Of a DNA stretch of 64,000 nt, positions 56,480 through 64,000 are shown piece by piece. The translations under genes were made by a program, and so were the position numbers. This DNA comes from Oopsacas minuta (taxonomy: Eukaryota; Porifera; Hexactinellida; Lyssacinosida; Leucopsacidae): NCBI GenBank assembly GCA_024704765.1, contig JAKMXF010000328.1, positions 185,260 to 249,259 of the forward strand. Reading direction: 5' to 3'. The notes beneath the pieces were generated by a model that saw only the letters and a list, made by a program, of their open reading frames with translations, was not told the DNA's origin and searched no databases. Every line of letters begins with the position of its first letter. Positions within the stretch are counted from its first letter, which is position 1.

Positions 56480-56990
56480 CCACAAATTTCTCTAGATTCC
56501 TCCTCATTAGTAGCCTCTCGCACTTTTCCTTTACTTTAAATACTTTAGGGCCCAATGGTTGAAATGTAAATTCAAATGAAGCTAATCTATCTCCTAGGCG
56601 TGTATAAATGCATCGCAAACAATCACCAACTCTGGTATTATTTTGAGAAGTAAATATCCAGGGTTTGACTATTTTAAACCAATTCTCGACTTCTGCATTG
56701 CTATCAGTTAAAATAGCATTTGTTTACTTTACTTAGAATAACCCCCCTCCAAAGAGGAAGCAATGGCATGTAATAAGTCAAAATATTTCGAGGATTTCAG
56801 GGCAATAACACGCATGTTGAATTGTACCAGTTGTTTTTGCTCAGGAAATTTTACTATTGAGTCAGAGTAATATTCTTCGAAGTATCTTCCAAAGGGAAAC
56901 GTTTTTCTATACGTATTACCTTCAGTATTGTCAGAGTAATCATCAATATAAAAGTTTTCTGAACACTTGATTCGAATTTCCCTCTACTAA
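56480..56990 (-). pseudogene. Transposase C-terminal region (VENW-VK block), copy B
   Basis: After the FLYWCH-MULE insertion the minus strand reads NFYIDDYSDNTEGNTYRKTF, FPEQKQLVQFNMRVIALKSS and KYFDLLHAIASSLEGGYSK, and then, one base out, TNAILTDSNAEVENWFKIVK, PWIFTSQNNTRVGDCLRCIY and TRLGDRLASFEFTFQPLGPK. It aligns with 28212-27931 of copy A. The run with only one shift over about 170 codons indicates a once functional gene. Confidence 0.75.
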
Positions 56991-57305
56991 TTTTTCCGAA
57001 TCTACTAAACTCTTAATAACTTGAGGTAACCTGAATTCTGTAGTCAGCAAAACACACGATTATTCGAAAACGAGGATTATTTCTTCAATACTGTTACTTT
57101 TCACCTTAGTACCGAATGAATGCTATACTAACTGTTTACCTTTTTGTCTAATTTATTAATTCTGAATCCTGGAAATTTCCGTCCCCGGATTTTTCCTCCC
57201 CAGGTGATTCAGTGTCCCTTGTTATTCAGGTTATATTCATGCATCTAGAAGATAAATATGGTTTAATTAATTATTGAAATAGGTATGTGAGGAATAATAC
57301 AATAG

Positions 57306-57605
57306 TTAAAACTCAAAATTGTATGCGATTCCCCTAAGATATGTTGTTATATCCCTGTTCTCATAATCTCCAACAGGTAACTGTATACGCTCATCTCGTT
57401 CAATGGACTTTTTGCTGCGTACTATTGTATTACCAGACTCCCACTTTATTAGTTTGGCCTCTTGTTGTGACTGTTCTCGTTGCAAAGATTTGAACAGCTT
57501 TGACCCATTAGGGTGGGAACAACCAACACTAGAATTAAATGCATTGTGCCACCCCTCAACTACGTTAATAGTTCGTGGTAGTTGTTGACGTACCCTTTCG
57601 TACAT
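57306..57605 (-). pseudogene. MULE transposase C-terminal fragment
   Basis: The 99-aa frame reads RTINVVEGWHNAFNSSVGCS, HPNGSKLFKSLQREQSQQEA and KSIERDERIQLPVGDYENRD. The N-x-V-E-G-W-H-N-A-F block is the well-known late motif of FLYWCH-MULE transposases (KRAB-less MULE group), normally about 350 residues after the finger. Its direct joining to the finger shows a deletion of the central catalytic domain. Confidence 0.87.
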
Positions 57606-57868
57606 GTTCCAGATTCTGATAGCATTTCGATTCGTACAGGGTTAGATCCATGCGTATGACTAGAATAAATGTCGTTTATCTGTGTCGGTTTGATAATTTC
57701 ATCTCCTTTAGTGTGCATACGAGCTTTACACGTCCCCCGATTTTCACATACCCACTGTTGTACGTCCAATGACGACTTTGTCAATGTATACACGAACCCT
57801 TGGAACGTAGCTTTATCTTTCCCCCTTATAGTTTTAACCAATTCGATTTTGAGAGGAGCAGCGGACAT
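57560..57868 (-). pseudogene. FLYWCH zinc-finger domain of MULE
   Basis: The frame starts MSAAPLKIELVKTIRGKDKA, then FQGFVYTLTKSSLDVQQWVC, ENRGTCKARMHTKGDEI and SSHTHGSNPVRIEML. The F/Y-W-C-x(5)-C-x-A-R-x-H-T ... H-T-H pattern is the FLYWCH finger, which binds element ends in this MULE group. The start at 57868 suits the family. The fusion with the C-terminal fragment at about 57600 marks the internal deletion. Confidence 0.88.
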
Positions 57869-58148
57869 TACAATGTTAAGTTATGACAAGTGAATAATTC
57901 GTGGACTCTGATTGATCTTATTCTTAATATATGTATCCATATATACTACGTGGAGTATTCACGGATTGTTTATTTTTGCCAGACAATGGTCAGGAAGTAT
58001 ACCTTTCACACCTACGATATGACTTGTGTGAATTATATACATCTATTGTATTTGTAAGACTAGTTTGGTTTCACTAAGGATACAGGAATTTAGTGTATCA
58101 AACTTATGGGATATCCTGGGGACGAAATTTCCATTTACCATTAATTCT

Positions 58149-58970
58149 ATCTAATCTATAGCTAATTCGATGCAATATATTTGCCAAAAAGAGATGCAAA
58201 ACAGTTGGAATGTCTGATTTAGTAGTTGTTTTGTTGTTGACAATTTCCCAACATTGAGCTAAATATGATGACATACTCAGTCTATTAATTGCCAAACATG
58301 TGCTATCCAACTATGGTCTATCTCAATATGTCTTTATGTAGAACTGCCTTACAAGTTAGTACCCATTTATTTAAAAATTGAGTTATCTCTGCCGTGCCAT
58401 GGTCACTACTGATCATTTCTGCTACAGGGACAGGGCTAGTACAGTATACAGTATGTTGCAATGTAAGAGCATAATAGTAAATGGGTTTATCACAAGTTGG
58501 TGGCTTTTTGATAAGCGAGCCAGTTGCGTTAATATTTAGGACGATGTTGTTATGTTTGAAAAGTTTTGATATTTTGATCTGTTTTTTTGTAAATAAGTGA
58601 ATTAGAAATGAGTCTTGTACTATATATTGTATGAAACCAGCTATTTGATCGTCTGGTAATACCGAACGGAAATGGTTCTGAGTTTCCACACAATGTTTAC
58701 TGCACCATCGTTGGAAAATCTTTCCAATGACTTAATATCTGATTGAATTCGCCTTAATGTTTGTTGTGAGATTAGATTAGTGAAATTGACTCTCTTGAAT
58801 GCCTCCATATCTTTCTCATTTCTAAATTGTTGTTGGAATATATTACTTACTGAGTTGTGGATCATTTTGCAACCTAGCTCTTTCCTATTGTCAGAACTAA
58901 CGTGACGTGCATGAATAGTTTTCCAATCCTGATGTGCAAATGAAATACTACCTTCTGATTTGAAGTTCAC
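58149..58970 (-). pseudogene. Transposase core, copy B
   Basis: 58970-58641 is an N-terminal region with QTLRRIQSDIKSLERFSNDG. The frame 58689-58318 shows LNINATGSLIKKPP, where Asn stands in the position of Asp in copy A (LDATGSIVRN), then PIYYYALTLQHTVYC and VPVAEMISSDHGTAEI. After a shift at 58320 comes IDHSWIAHVWQLI, which parallels EVDFG of copy A, and 58310-58149 has PTVLHLFLANILHRISYRLD, parallel to TVIHICLAHIMNRFSTRL. The loss of the first Asp implies a dead enzyme. The fold resembles MULE/RNase-H-like transposases, but that is inference. Confidence 0.76.
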
Positions 58971-59094
58971 AATTATATCATCACTAACTGATGCAGGATG
59001 TTTCGTAATTGAAAAGGTAACAAAAATGCAGTTAGGAAATTTACACAGCAGTAGACTGAAAGAATGGAGATTTCAAGTTATTACGATCAATTTT

Positions 59095-59896
59095 CTAAAA
59101 CCAGTGGTGTTTAAACTTCAGTACACAAATCGGATTGATTTCAGTAAACCTTTCAGCTATGATATCAGTCCATCCTTTATTCCTAAGATGTGTATTATTC
59201 TCATCTATATAACTAATAACGTGCCAAACGTCCTTTTCCAGATAAAATTCCCTTTCGTAATTGCTGTTTTCTGAAGTTTGAGTAAAACTTGGAAAATCTG
59301 TGTGATTATCATTATTGTATTCCATTTCTATAGTTGTATCCAATACCTCTGAAATTTCATTTTGCGTATTATTTTCTAACACACTAATGCTATTGGTATA
59401 AGTGAAATTCAATACTTCCATACCATTTTCTTCAAAGTTACTTTTACCTTAACTACCGAACGAACAACATCTGTTATTATTCCAATACTTAATAATAAAT
59501 AATTTTTGTCGAATAAATTATTTACTAACCTATAACTTAAGTCATTAATCTCTGGTGTGGAAATTAACCATAAACGAAGTAATGTACCTTCTTCAATTAG
59601 CTTGTTAGAGAACATATTCCCGAATGACACTTCAAATTGACAAATTTCAAAATATTACAAGCCAGAATAATTTTAGGTGCAATATGATTATAATAGCTAA
59701 AGCCATCTAGCCACATCTTTGATTCATAGTTAATCAACGAATTAAACGACCGCTCCCCAAGGCTATCCTGATAGTCAATGGGTCCAGTTGAGTACTTGTA
59801 TTTTAGTTTGTCATATATTTCTAAATACGAGGAAACGGAAGAACAAATAAGTAATATGTTATCTAACATTTCTAATTCAATTGTTGACAAATTCAA
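59095..59896 (-). pseudogene. Putative N-terminal frames of copy B
   Basis: Three consecutive minus-strand frames (59896-59597, 59630-59409, 59421-59095) follow each other with overlaps of tens of bases, as in a single frameshifted reading. They contain NLSTIELEMLDNILLICSSV, SYYNHIAPKIILACNILKFV, FSNKLIEEGTLLRLWLISTP and, last, an acidic region with FYLEKDVWHVISYIDE. I do not recognise them as a known domain. Position and strand suggest that they belong to the copy B element, but an older separate gene is possible. Confidence 0.45.
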
Positions 59897-60179
59897 TTAA
59901 CTGAATGGTAATTTGGCAATCGATTCATTTTCTTGTAGTCTATCATAATTATCTCTCAGTATTGTTGTTATTATTATGTAAATTCTCTTTTCAACTGAAA
60001 GTATATCTAATCTAACACATACCTGAAACCTGCTTCATTTTGTTGTGAATATCATGAGAATTATTCTTCCATTTCACGTACTAGCGTGAATCATCAATAG
60101 AATTTATATGGAATCTTATATTTTCTCCAGTGAATTTATCACAATCGAGTATTACATCAACTTGTGTAATTATTTAATC

Positions 60180-61325
60180 ATGAATGTCAAAAATTCCTCC
60201 GAAACTCTTCGTAACAGGGCAGCCGGAATTATTATTATTGGTGGGATGGTGCAAAAGATGTTGCTAAGACCTTAGAAAAACCACTCAGAACGATACAGCG
60301 TTGGTGGGCACGATATAGACGAGGTCAAGATCTAGGACCTAAGGTCGGTGCTGGGCGTCCAAAAACGATCACAAGGGAGGTGAAGATAGTTACATCCAAA
60401 TCTCTTGGCAAAATTCGTCAATCCACTAGAAAGATCGCGATAAAACTCAAGCGAAGGGGTTATGGTATCTCTAAATCGACTGTTCACCGCTATTTGAAGG
60501 AACGATTGGAGCGACTACCTATAAAAGACCCAAATTCCCAAATTAACTGAAAAACAGAGGGAAAATCGGCTAAATTTTTGTATTGAAAGGGAAAATTGGA
60601 ATTTGGATGAGTGGAAACGAGTCCTATGGAGTGATGAATCACCATATGAACTATTTCATCCCAGTTCCGCCCAAAATGATAGGGTTTGGCCACTGACAGC
60701 TCCAAAGTACCACCTCGTGAAGTTATCAAAAACCCCCCAAAAGTGATGGTCTGGGCCATTATGAGCTATTGTGGCCTCTCAGAATTACACTTCGTTCCTC
60801 CTAAACAGACTGAAAACTCTCAATATTATGTAGAAGAGATATTGGAGAAATCTTATCGACTTGCGGTGGGTCGTCCAAAACGGCAGGCAGCATTCTGACC
60901 AGGAAATTACTACCTAACATGTCTCGGGCCATATTTATGCATGACGGGGCACCAGCACACACTGCCAGTCGCACACAGGAATGGTGCAAAAACAACATGC
61001 CCGCTTTCTGGGCCAAAGGGGAATGGCCTGGGGTAGTTCACCAGATTTAAATCCGATAGAAAATCTATGGAGTATTTTGCAGGAGAAGTTGAATGAGATG
61101 AAACCCTCAACCAAGCTCAATCATTTAGCAGAAAATCTCAAAGGTGGCTGGATGGACATTAATCCATTGATCTTGGAAAATTTAGTTGCTGGAATGCCAG
61201 CACGTATTGATAAATGTATAAATTGAAAGGAGGATATATTAGAAAATAATTGTCTTCTTTCCTCAATTAATGGCAATAATAACATAAAATGAAAGATACG
61301 ACAATAATTATGGGACACCCTGTAT
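60180..61325 (+). mobile_element. Tc1-like DD37E transposon, right end only
   Basis: The right terminus GACAATAATTATGGGACACC then CTGTA (61297-61321), inward ACAGGGTGTCCCATAATTAT, is a Tc1-like TIR. A matching left TIR was not found within 300 bp upstream of the gene, so the 5' end may be truncated. The transposase gene occupies the interior on the plus strand. Confidence 0.8.
60228..61226 (+). pseudogene. DD37E transposase pseudogene
   Basis: From about 60228 an open frame without an ATG reads WWDGAKDVAKTLEKPLRTIQ, RWWARYRRGQDLGPKVGAGR (AT-hook-like GRPK follows) and KSLGKIRQSTRKIAIKLKRR, with a stop near 60548. Further down, one base out: LTEKQRENRLNFCIERENWN, VLWSDESPYELFHPSSAQND with the first Asp, and VWAIMSYCGLSELHFVPPKQ. 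At about 60937 HDGAPAHTASRTQEW holds the second Asp and at about 61045 SSPDLNPIENLWS the Glu, 37 residues later. At least four lesions are present. It is closest to the 15461-16799 element in motif wording, but the TIRs differ. Confidence 0.85.
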
Positions 61326-61480
61326 ATTGAATCACACTTCAATATTTCTGATTCGTGTTTATTGTTTTGCTTTTGTACTTTTTTCATTTTTGCTATTTCT
61401 TTCTCTTTGCTTTTCTTGATAAGTGGCATTATCGTTTTTTCTACTTATATTTCTACTCTTACTTATATTCATGATTTGTA

Positions 61481-62481
61481 TTGATTTATTGGCGTCCCAA
61501 CATGCCTACTTCATTTTGGGGGCAATTAGCAAGTAAAGTACTTAAACACAAAAAAGGAAAAATGTTTTGGAAAATGAGGAAGATTGTAGGGAGGAGTGCA
61601 AAAGGAAAGAGCAAATTAAGTTTTATTCATCCATCAAAGAATGAAATAGAAAGGTATTTAGTAGTTTTAATAAAATACGCCACATAGCCAACTGAATTCT
61701 ATAGGATGTTCTAATGTAATATAAACAAAGACATGTTATCAAATATTCCCCTTTAGTTCCTGAATATCAATACATTGCCAAAAAGCTAGATCAAAGTATT
61801 TCTACATTTTACCTGCTAATACTTTGGCAGGGAAAGATGTAGAAATAATTAGTGGTTAGATATTGTAGAATTGAGTTTAATAGACTATATGTTACCATTA
61901 CCAGCATTTCAACCTATTACTTATAGAGGACAAAAGGATGTATGCGAAATGCTGGTTATAAAACTTAGTGATTCCATAAATTGTAGCTGGAATGAATTAA
62001 CACCATTATCAAATTTGCGTGATTCTTACCCCTCTAAAACTTTGCCTATTACTGGATGGAAATTGCTTATTTTCTTCTAATTCATATTATTGACAGGAAG
62101 TGTAGATAATTTCCAAAATTAGGATGATTGTCGTTGAAAATATGGTTGGAAAGTTGAAAGAAGCCTATAATAAGTTCATTCTAAATAAATATCCACAAAC
62201 TGTGATTAATTTTAGGAATGTTGATGATTATATTGTCAAATAAAAAATGCGAAATAATTGCAGAAATTAAGATATTTGCATTAGCACTATTGTCGAGAAA
62301 AGATATATGGTTTAATAGTAGTGAAATGGGACATAAATGGATGATATTCTCTGGTAGAGGTGTGAGTTTAATTGACGCAATCCAATCACCTCCCGTAAAT
62401 ACTGCTGGGTCAATATATTTAAATCATAATTGGGTCCAGTATGAATCGATGTTAAGGACAGATAAGGCTAAAGTGATCTAA
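61481..62481 (+). pseudogene. Transposase-OTU family, copy C (3' part only)
   Basis: On the plus strand: 61481-61687 is a basic linker (KKGKMFWKMRKIVGRSAKGK). 61871-62080 has LSLIDYMLPLPAFQPITYRG then QKDVCEMLVIKLSD, equivalent to VALGMIDDILPPLKQMSFLG of copy B. About 62040-62090, one base out, gives LLDGNCLFSS, the OTU Cys box, then TGSVDNF. 62218-62481 has IIAEIKIFALALLSRKDIWF, EMGHKWMIFSGRGVSLIDAI and QSPPVNTAGSIYLNHNWVQY, the OTU C-terminal part. The catalytic-His position is replaced in W-V-Q-Y-E. The transposase part is absent. Confidence 0.75.
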
Positions 62482-63260
62482 TTTTGTATTTCAAGTAATG
62501 GTTACAATTATATTCCAAATACTGTACATGTATATATTTATATCCTAACCTGTAACAATGTTCCCAGTTGGCTTTAGTCTTCTTGTAAATATAATTATTA
62601 GTACTAATCGAGAGTTTATATGTCACGGCCGAAATGAGTACAAGACAAGTTTCAGCCAAGTTAAGTACTCATTTTGGCCTAGGCTAAATTGAGTATGATC
62701 GGATCTATCAACTTATTAACTCGTCTACAATATAGACAACCTATCAACTGGTCTAATCAGCTCAAGGTTAATTTCGTTTTGAGAGAAGTAAAACGGTTGC
62801 TAAATACATGAAGCAAGGTTGTACTTTCTAAGGACCTCGATGAAAAACCATAGTTATTATACTTCTTACATTCGACTGCTTCGTATGACTCGAGTCTTAT
62901 ATTTCAGATTATATAGCTTAAAACATTCAGATGTATTCCCAACTATTACGTATGTTGATAGGTTACGTAAATTTCTTTAAATGTGATTAATTAAATCAAT
63001 AACATTTAACAAAGCATTTATAGATTGAGACAAGAATTATTCATAACAATTGTGAAACTGTTATGACTAAACTGGGACGAAAGACTAAAAGAGTTAGAAC
63101 AAGTAGTCATTTTATCCAAATATAGATTTGGGGTGGCGTAAGTAAACCATTTTGAATACTGCGATAACCTCAGTCACATTGTCCCGTAATAATTGTATTG
63201 AAATACATACGTGGTATGAAGATTGGACTTATGAATATTCAATATATCAAAATAGATGAG
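62482..63260. other. Spacer, nothing recognised
   Basis: AT-rich non-coding DNA with no recognisable gene or terminal repeat. Confidence 0.35.
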
Positions 63261-63261
63261 T

Positions 63262-63395
63262 ATTTTGCTCTTTCATTATTCATTTGTTGTAACAACATTA
63301 AAATGGAAACCAAGAGAAGAGTTATAACGTGTTACTTTACGCGATAAAAAACAGTCATACTCTTTAGTCTTATGAAATAGTCTAGTATTATACTA
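63262..63395 (+). repeat. Dispersed repeat, occupied copy
   Basis: Inverted copy of 54047-54187. It is cut at TACTAGGC (63391-63398), where the hAT begins with CAGTGG. The octamer TACTAGGC compares with TTCTAGGC in the unoccupied copy. Confidence 0.75.
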
Positions 63396-63398
63396 GGC

Positions 63399-64000
63399 CA
63401 GTGGTTCTCAAACTGTTTCTCATTGCGTACCCCTCAAGCTGGATCTTGTGTGTGATGTACCCCTTAAAATAGCCTGCATTGTAAATATTAGATTTACTAT
63501 GAAAAATAAAAGTGTGTTTTATTCTAGCAATATAAATAAAGTGCATAATTAATTAGTAGGAAGGATGTGCTTGCATGTTGTATATTAGGCTATCAATTCG
63601 TGGCACCGTTTTTGCAAGGGCCAGACGGAGATCAGCTGCCACAAACAACCGCGCTCGAAATTTGTTTTTAATTAGTAATAGCGCTGAAAATCCTTGTTCA
63701 CAAAGGTAAGTACTGGGAAACATCAACAAGGTTTTTACTACTCTATCTGCCACGTTGGGCTATATCAAGCTCATTTCGCACCAGAACTTTGTGAGTGCGA
63801 GTGTTTCAAATTGATGTCGGGCATTAGAATCATTGACTAATTCAACAAATTCCTCTTGCACTCTATCTGGTATAGAACTTACGTCGCAACAAAAATGGAT
63901 TTCGAATCATTTTCATGTCCAGGTCGCTCAGATCTGGGAAGTAAGTTGGAAATTCATTTTGCAATGCTGAGAGGTGAGCCTCTTACTAGTGCACCTGTAC
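63399..64000 (-). pseudogene. SCAND3/ZBED5-like hAT, terminus and transposase C-terminus
   Basis: The terminus CAGTGGTTCTCAAACTGTTT (63399) continues with CTCATTGCGTACCCCTCAAG. The minus-strand frame 63753-63553 has VVKTLLMFPSTYLCEQGFSA then LRLALAKTVPRIDSLI, the hATC block with the full F-P-S-T-Y-L-C-E-x-G-F-S-A motif. Upstream, in shifted frames, come EFVELVNDSNARHQFETLAL and FWCEMSLI, and near 63940 LQNEFPTYFPDLSDLDMKM. These are all expected for this group. The rest lies beyond the window end. Confidence 0.87.

Larger units (their letters stand above)
57164..58139 (-). mobile_element. FLYWCH-type MULE, internally deleted, 9-bp target duplication
   Basis: A 976-bp insertion with an identical 9-bp flank ATTAATTCT (57155-57163 and 58140-58148), the Mutator-superfamily hallmark. 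The left end GAATCCTGGAAATTTCCGTC and the right end, inward, GGTAAATGGAAATTTCGTCC are imperfect inverted repeats. The interior codes, minus strand, for a FLYWCH zinc finger joined almost directly to the last part of a MULE transposase; the DDE core is deleted. It sits in the transposase core of copy B right after the SYRLDRIN codons. Confidence 0.92.
55590..59896 (-). mobile_element. LDATGS-type transposase with OTU domain, copy B
   Basis: The longest copy of this family, minus strand, interrupted by a FLYWCH-MULE at 57164-58139. In order: putative N-terminal frames 59896-58641; core 58689-58149 (NINATGSLIKKPPTCDKPIY, VPVAEMISSDHG, IDHSWIAHVW, TVLHLFLANILHRISYRLDR); then after the insertion FYIDDYSDNTEG, TFPFGRYFEEYYSD and TNAILTDSNAEVENWFKIVK; then OTU blocks from about 56050 to 55590. 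TIRs or target duplications for the whole element were not found. Confidence 0.78.

Noticed and set aside
57403-57893. Plus-strand frames over the FLYWCH region
   Set aside because: They are antisense shadows of the FLYWCH and MULE frames, which carry the recognisable motifs.
59095-59896. Viral or host gene separate from the transposase-OTU element
   Set aside because: Considered because no domain was recognised, but position, strand and consecutive overlapping frames fit the N-terminal part of copy B better; left at low confidence.
1-64000. tRNA, rRNA and CRISPR arrays
   Set aside because: No cloverleaf with anticodon, no rRNA core sequence and no regularly spaced direct repeat with unique spacers was noticed; the only regular tandem array is the 140-bp one at 22863.

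Overview
The window is AT-rich nuclear DNA from an animal. The supporting evidence is a metazoan-type SR splicing factor (RRM plus short RS tail), a CMGC-kinase remnant, and a transposon load (ZMYM1-like and SCAND3/ZBED5-like hATs, Tigger/pogo, mariner, DD37E Tc1-like elements, Ginger, gypsy, FLYWCH-MULE) that is typical of animals. No bacterial operon, rRNA, tRNA or CRISPR array was seen. A fast-evolving lineage such as a myxozoan or parasitic crustacean would fit, but the species cannot be fixed from the sequence alone.

Only two open host-like genes were found: an SRSF2-like splicing factor (18156-18902, +) and a Gfo/Idh/MocA-family NAD-dependent oxidoreductase (50035-51177, +). Both lack interruptions. 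A third host-like locus is a broken CMGC protein kinase (22610-21265, -). It is split by a non-autonomous hAT with an 8-bp target duplication; removing the insert and one duplication restores the kinase frame across the DFG motif.

The rest is mostly mobile DNA, much of it nested. Layout: hAT tail (1-449); mariner (2336-3522); deleted hAT with exact 8-bp duplication (4463-5336); Tigger/pogo (6197-8029); ZMYM1-like hAT (about 12900-8450, -) interrupted by a Ginger1 element with gypsy-type integrase and OTU protease (9086-11536, duplication CCGG); second ZMYM1-like hAT (14700-13440, -); Tc1-like DD37E (15461-16799, -); hAT MITE (16947-17225); SRSF2 gene; large foldback (20235-21003); kinase plus hAT insert and a tandem array (21265-23295); gypsy remnant (26680-24750, -); transposase-OTU element copy A (28900-27400, -); Zn-finger transposase-like gene (29276-30987, +); mariner (31395-36100, +) split by a 3655-bp Ginger-type element with about 305-bp TIRs, duplication AGGT and a USP-like cysteine-protease module (31966-35620, -); pogo-like element containing a mariner (36883-38858); element with about 205-bp TIRs and a CPWC-W/SEQ-type transposase (42055-44767, -); relative of that family (46154-45419, -); Tc1-like DD37E (46216-47517, +); hairpin MITE (48679-49024); oxidoreductase gene; SCAND3-like hAT tail (52100-51700, -); foldback (52809-53327); MITE (54748-54931); transposase-OTU copy B (59896-55590, -) containing a FLYWCH-MULE with exact 9-bp duplication (57164-58139); Tc1-like DD37E (60180-61320, +); 3' part of transposase-OTU copy C (61481-62481, +); SCAND3-like hAT tail (64000-63399, -).

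The most notable result is three unrelated or distantly related transposon lineages that carry a deubiquitinase-like cysteine protease after the transposase or integrase: Ginger1 plus OTU, a Ginger-type element plus USP-like, and an LDATGS-type transposase plus OTU (three copies). Most coding copies carry frameshifts and stops. Junctions and target duplications were read directly by eye; family names rest on motif recognition without database searches.
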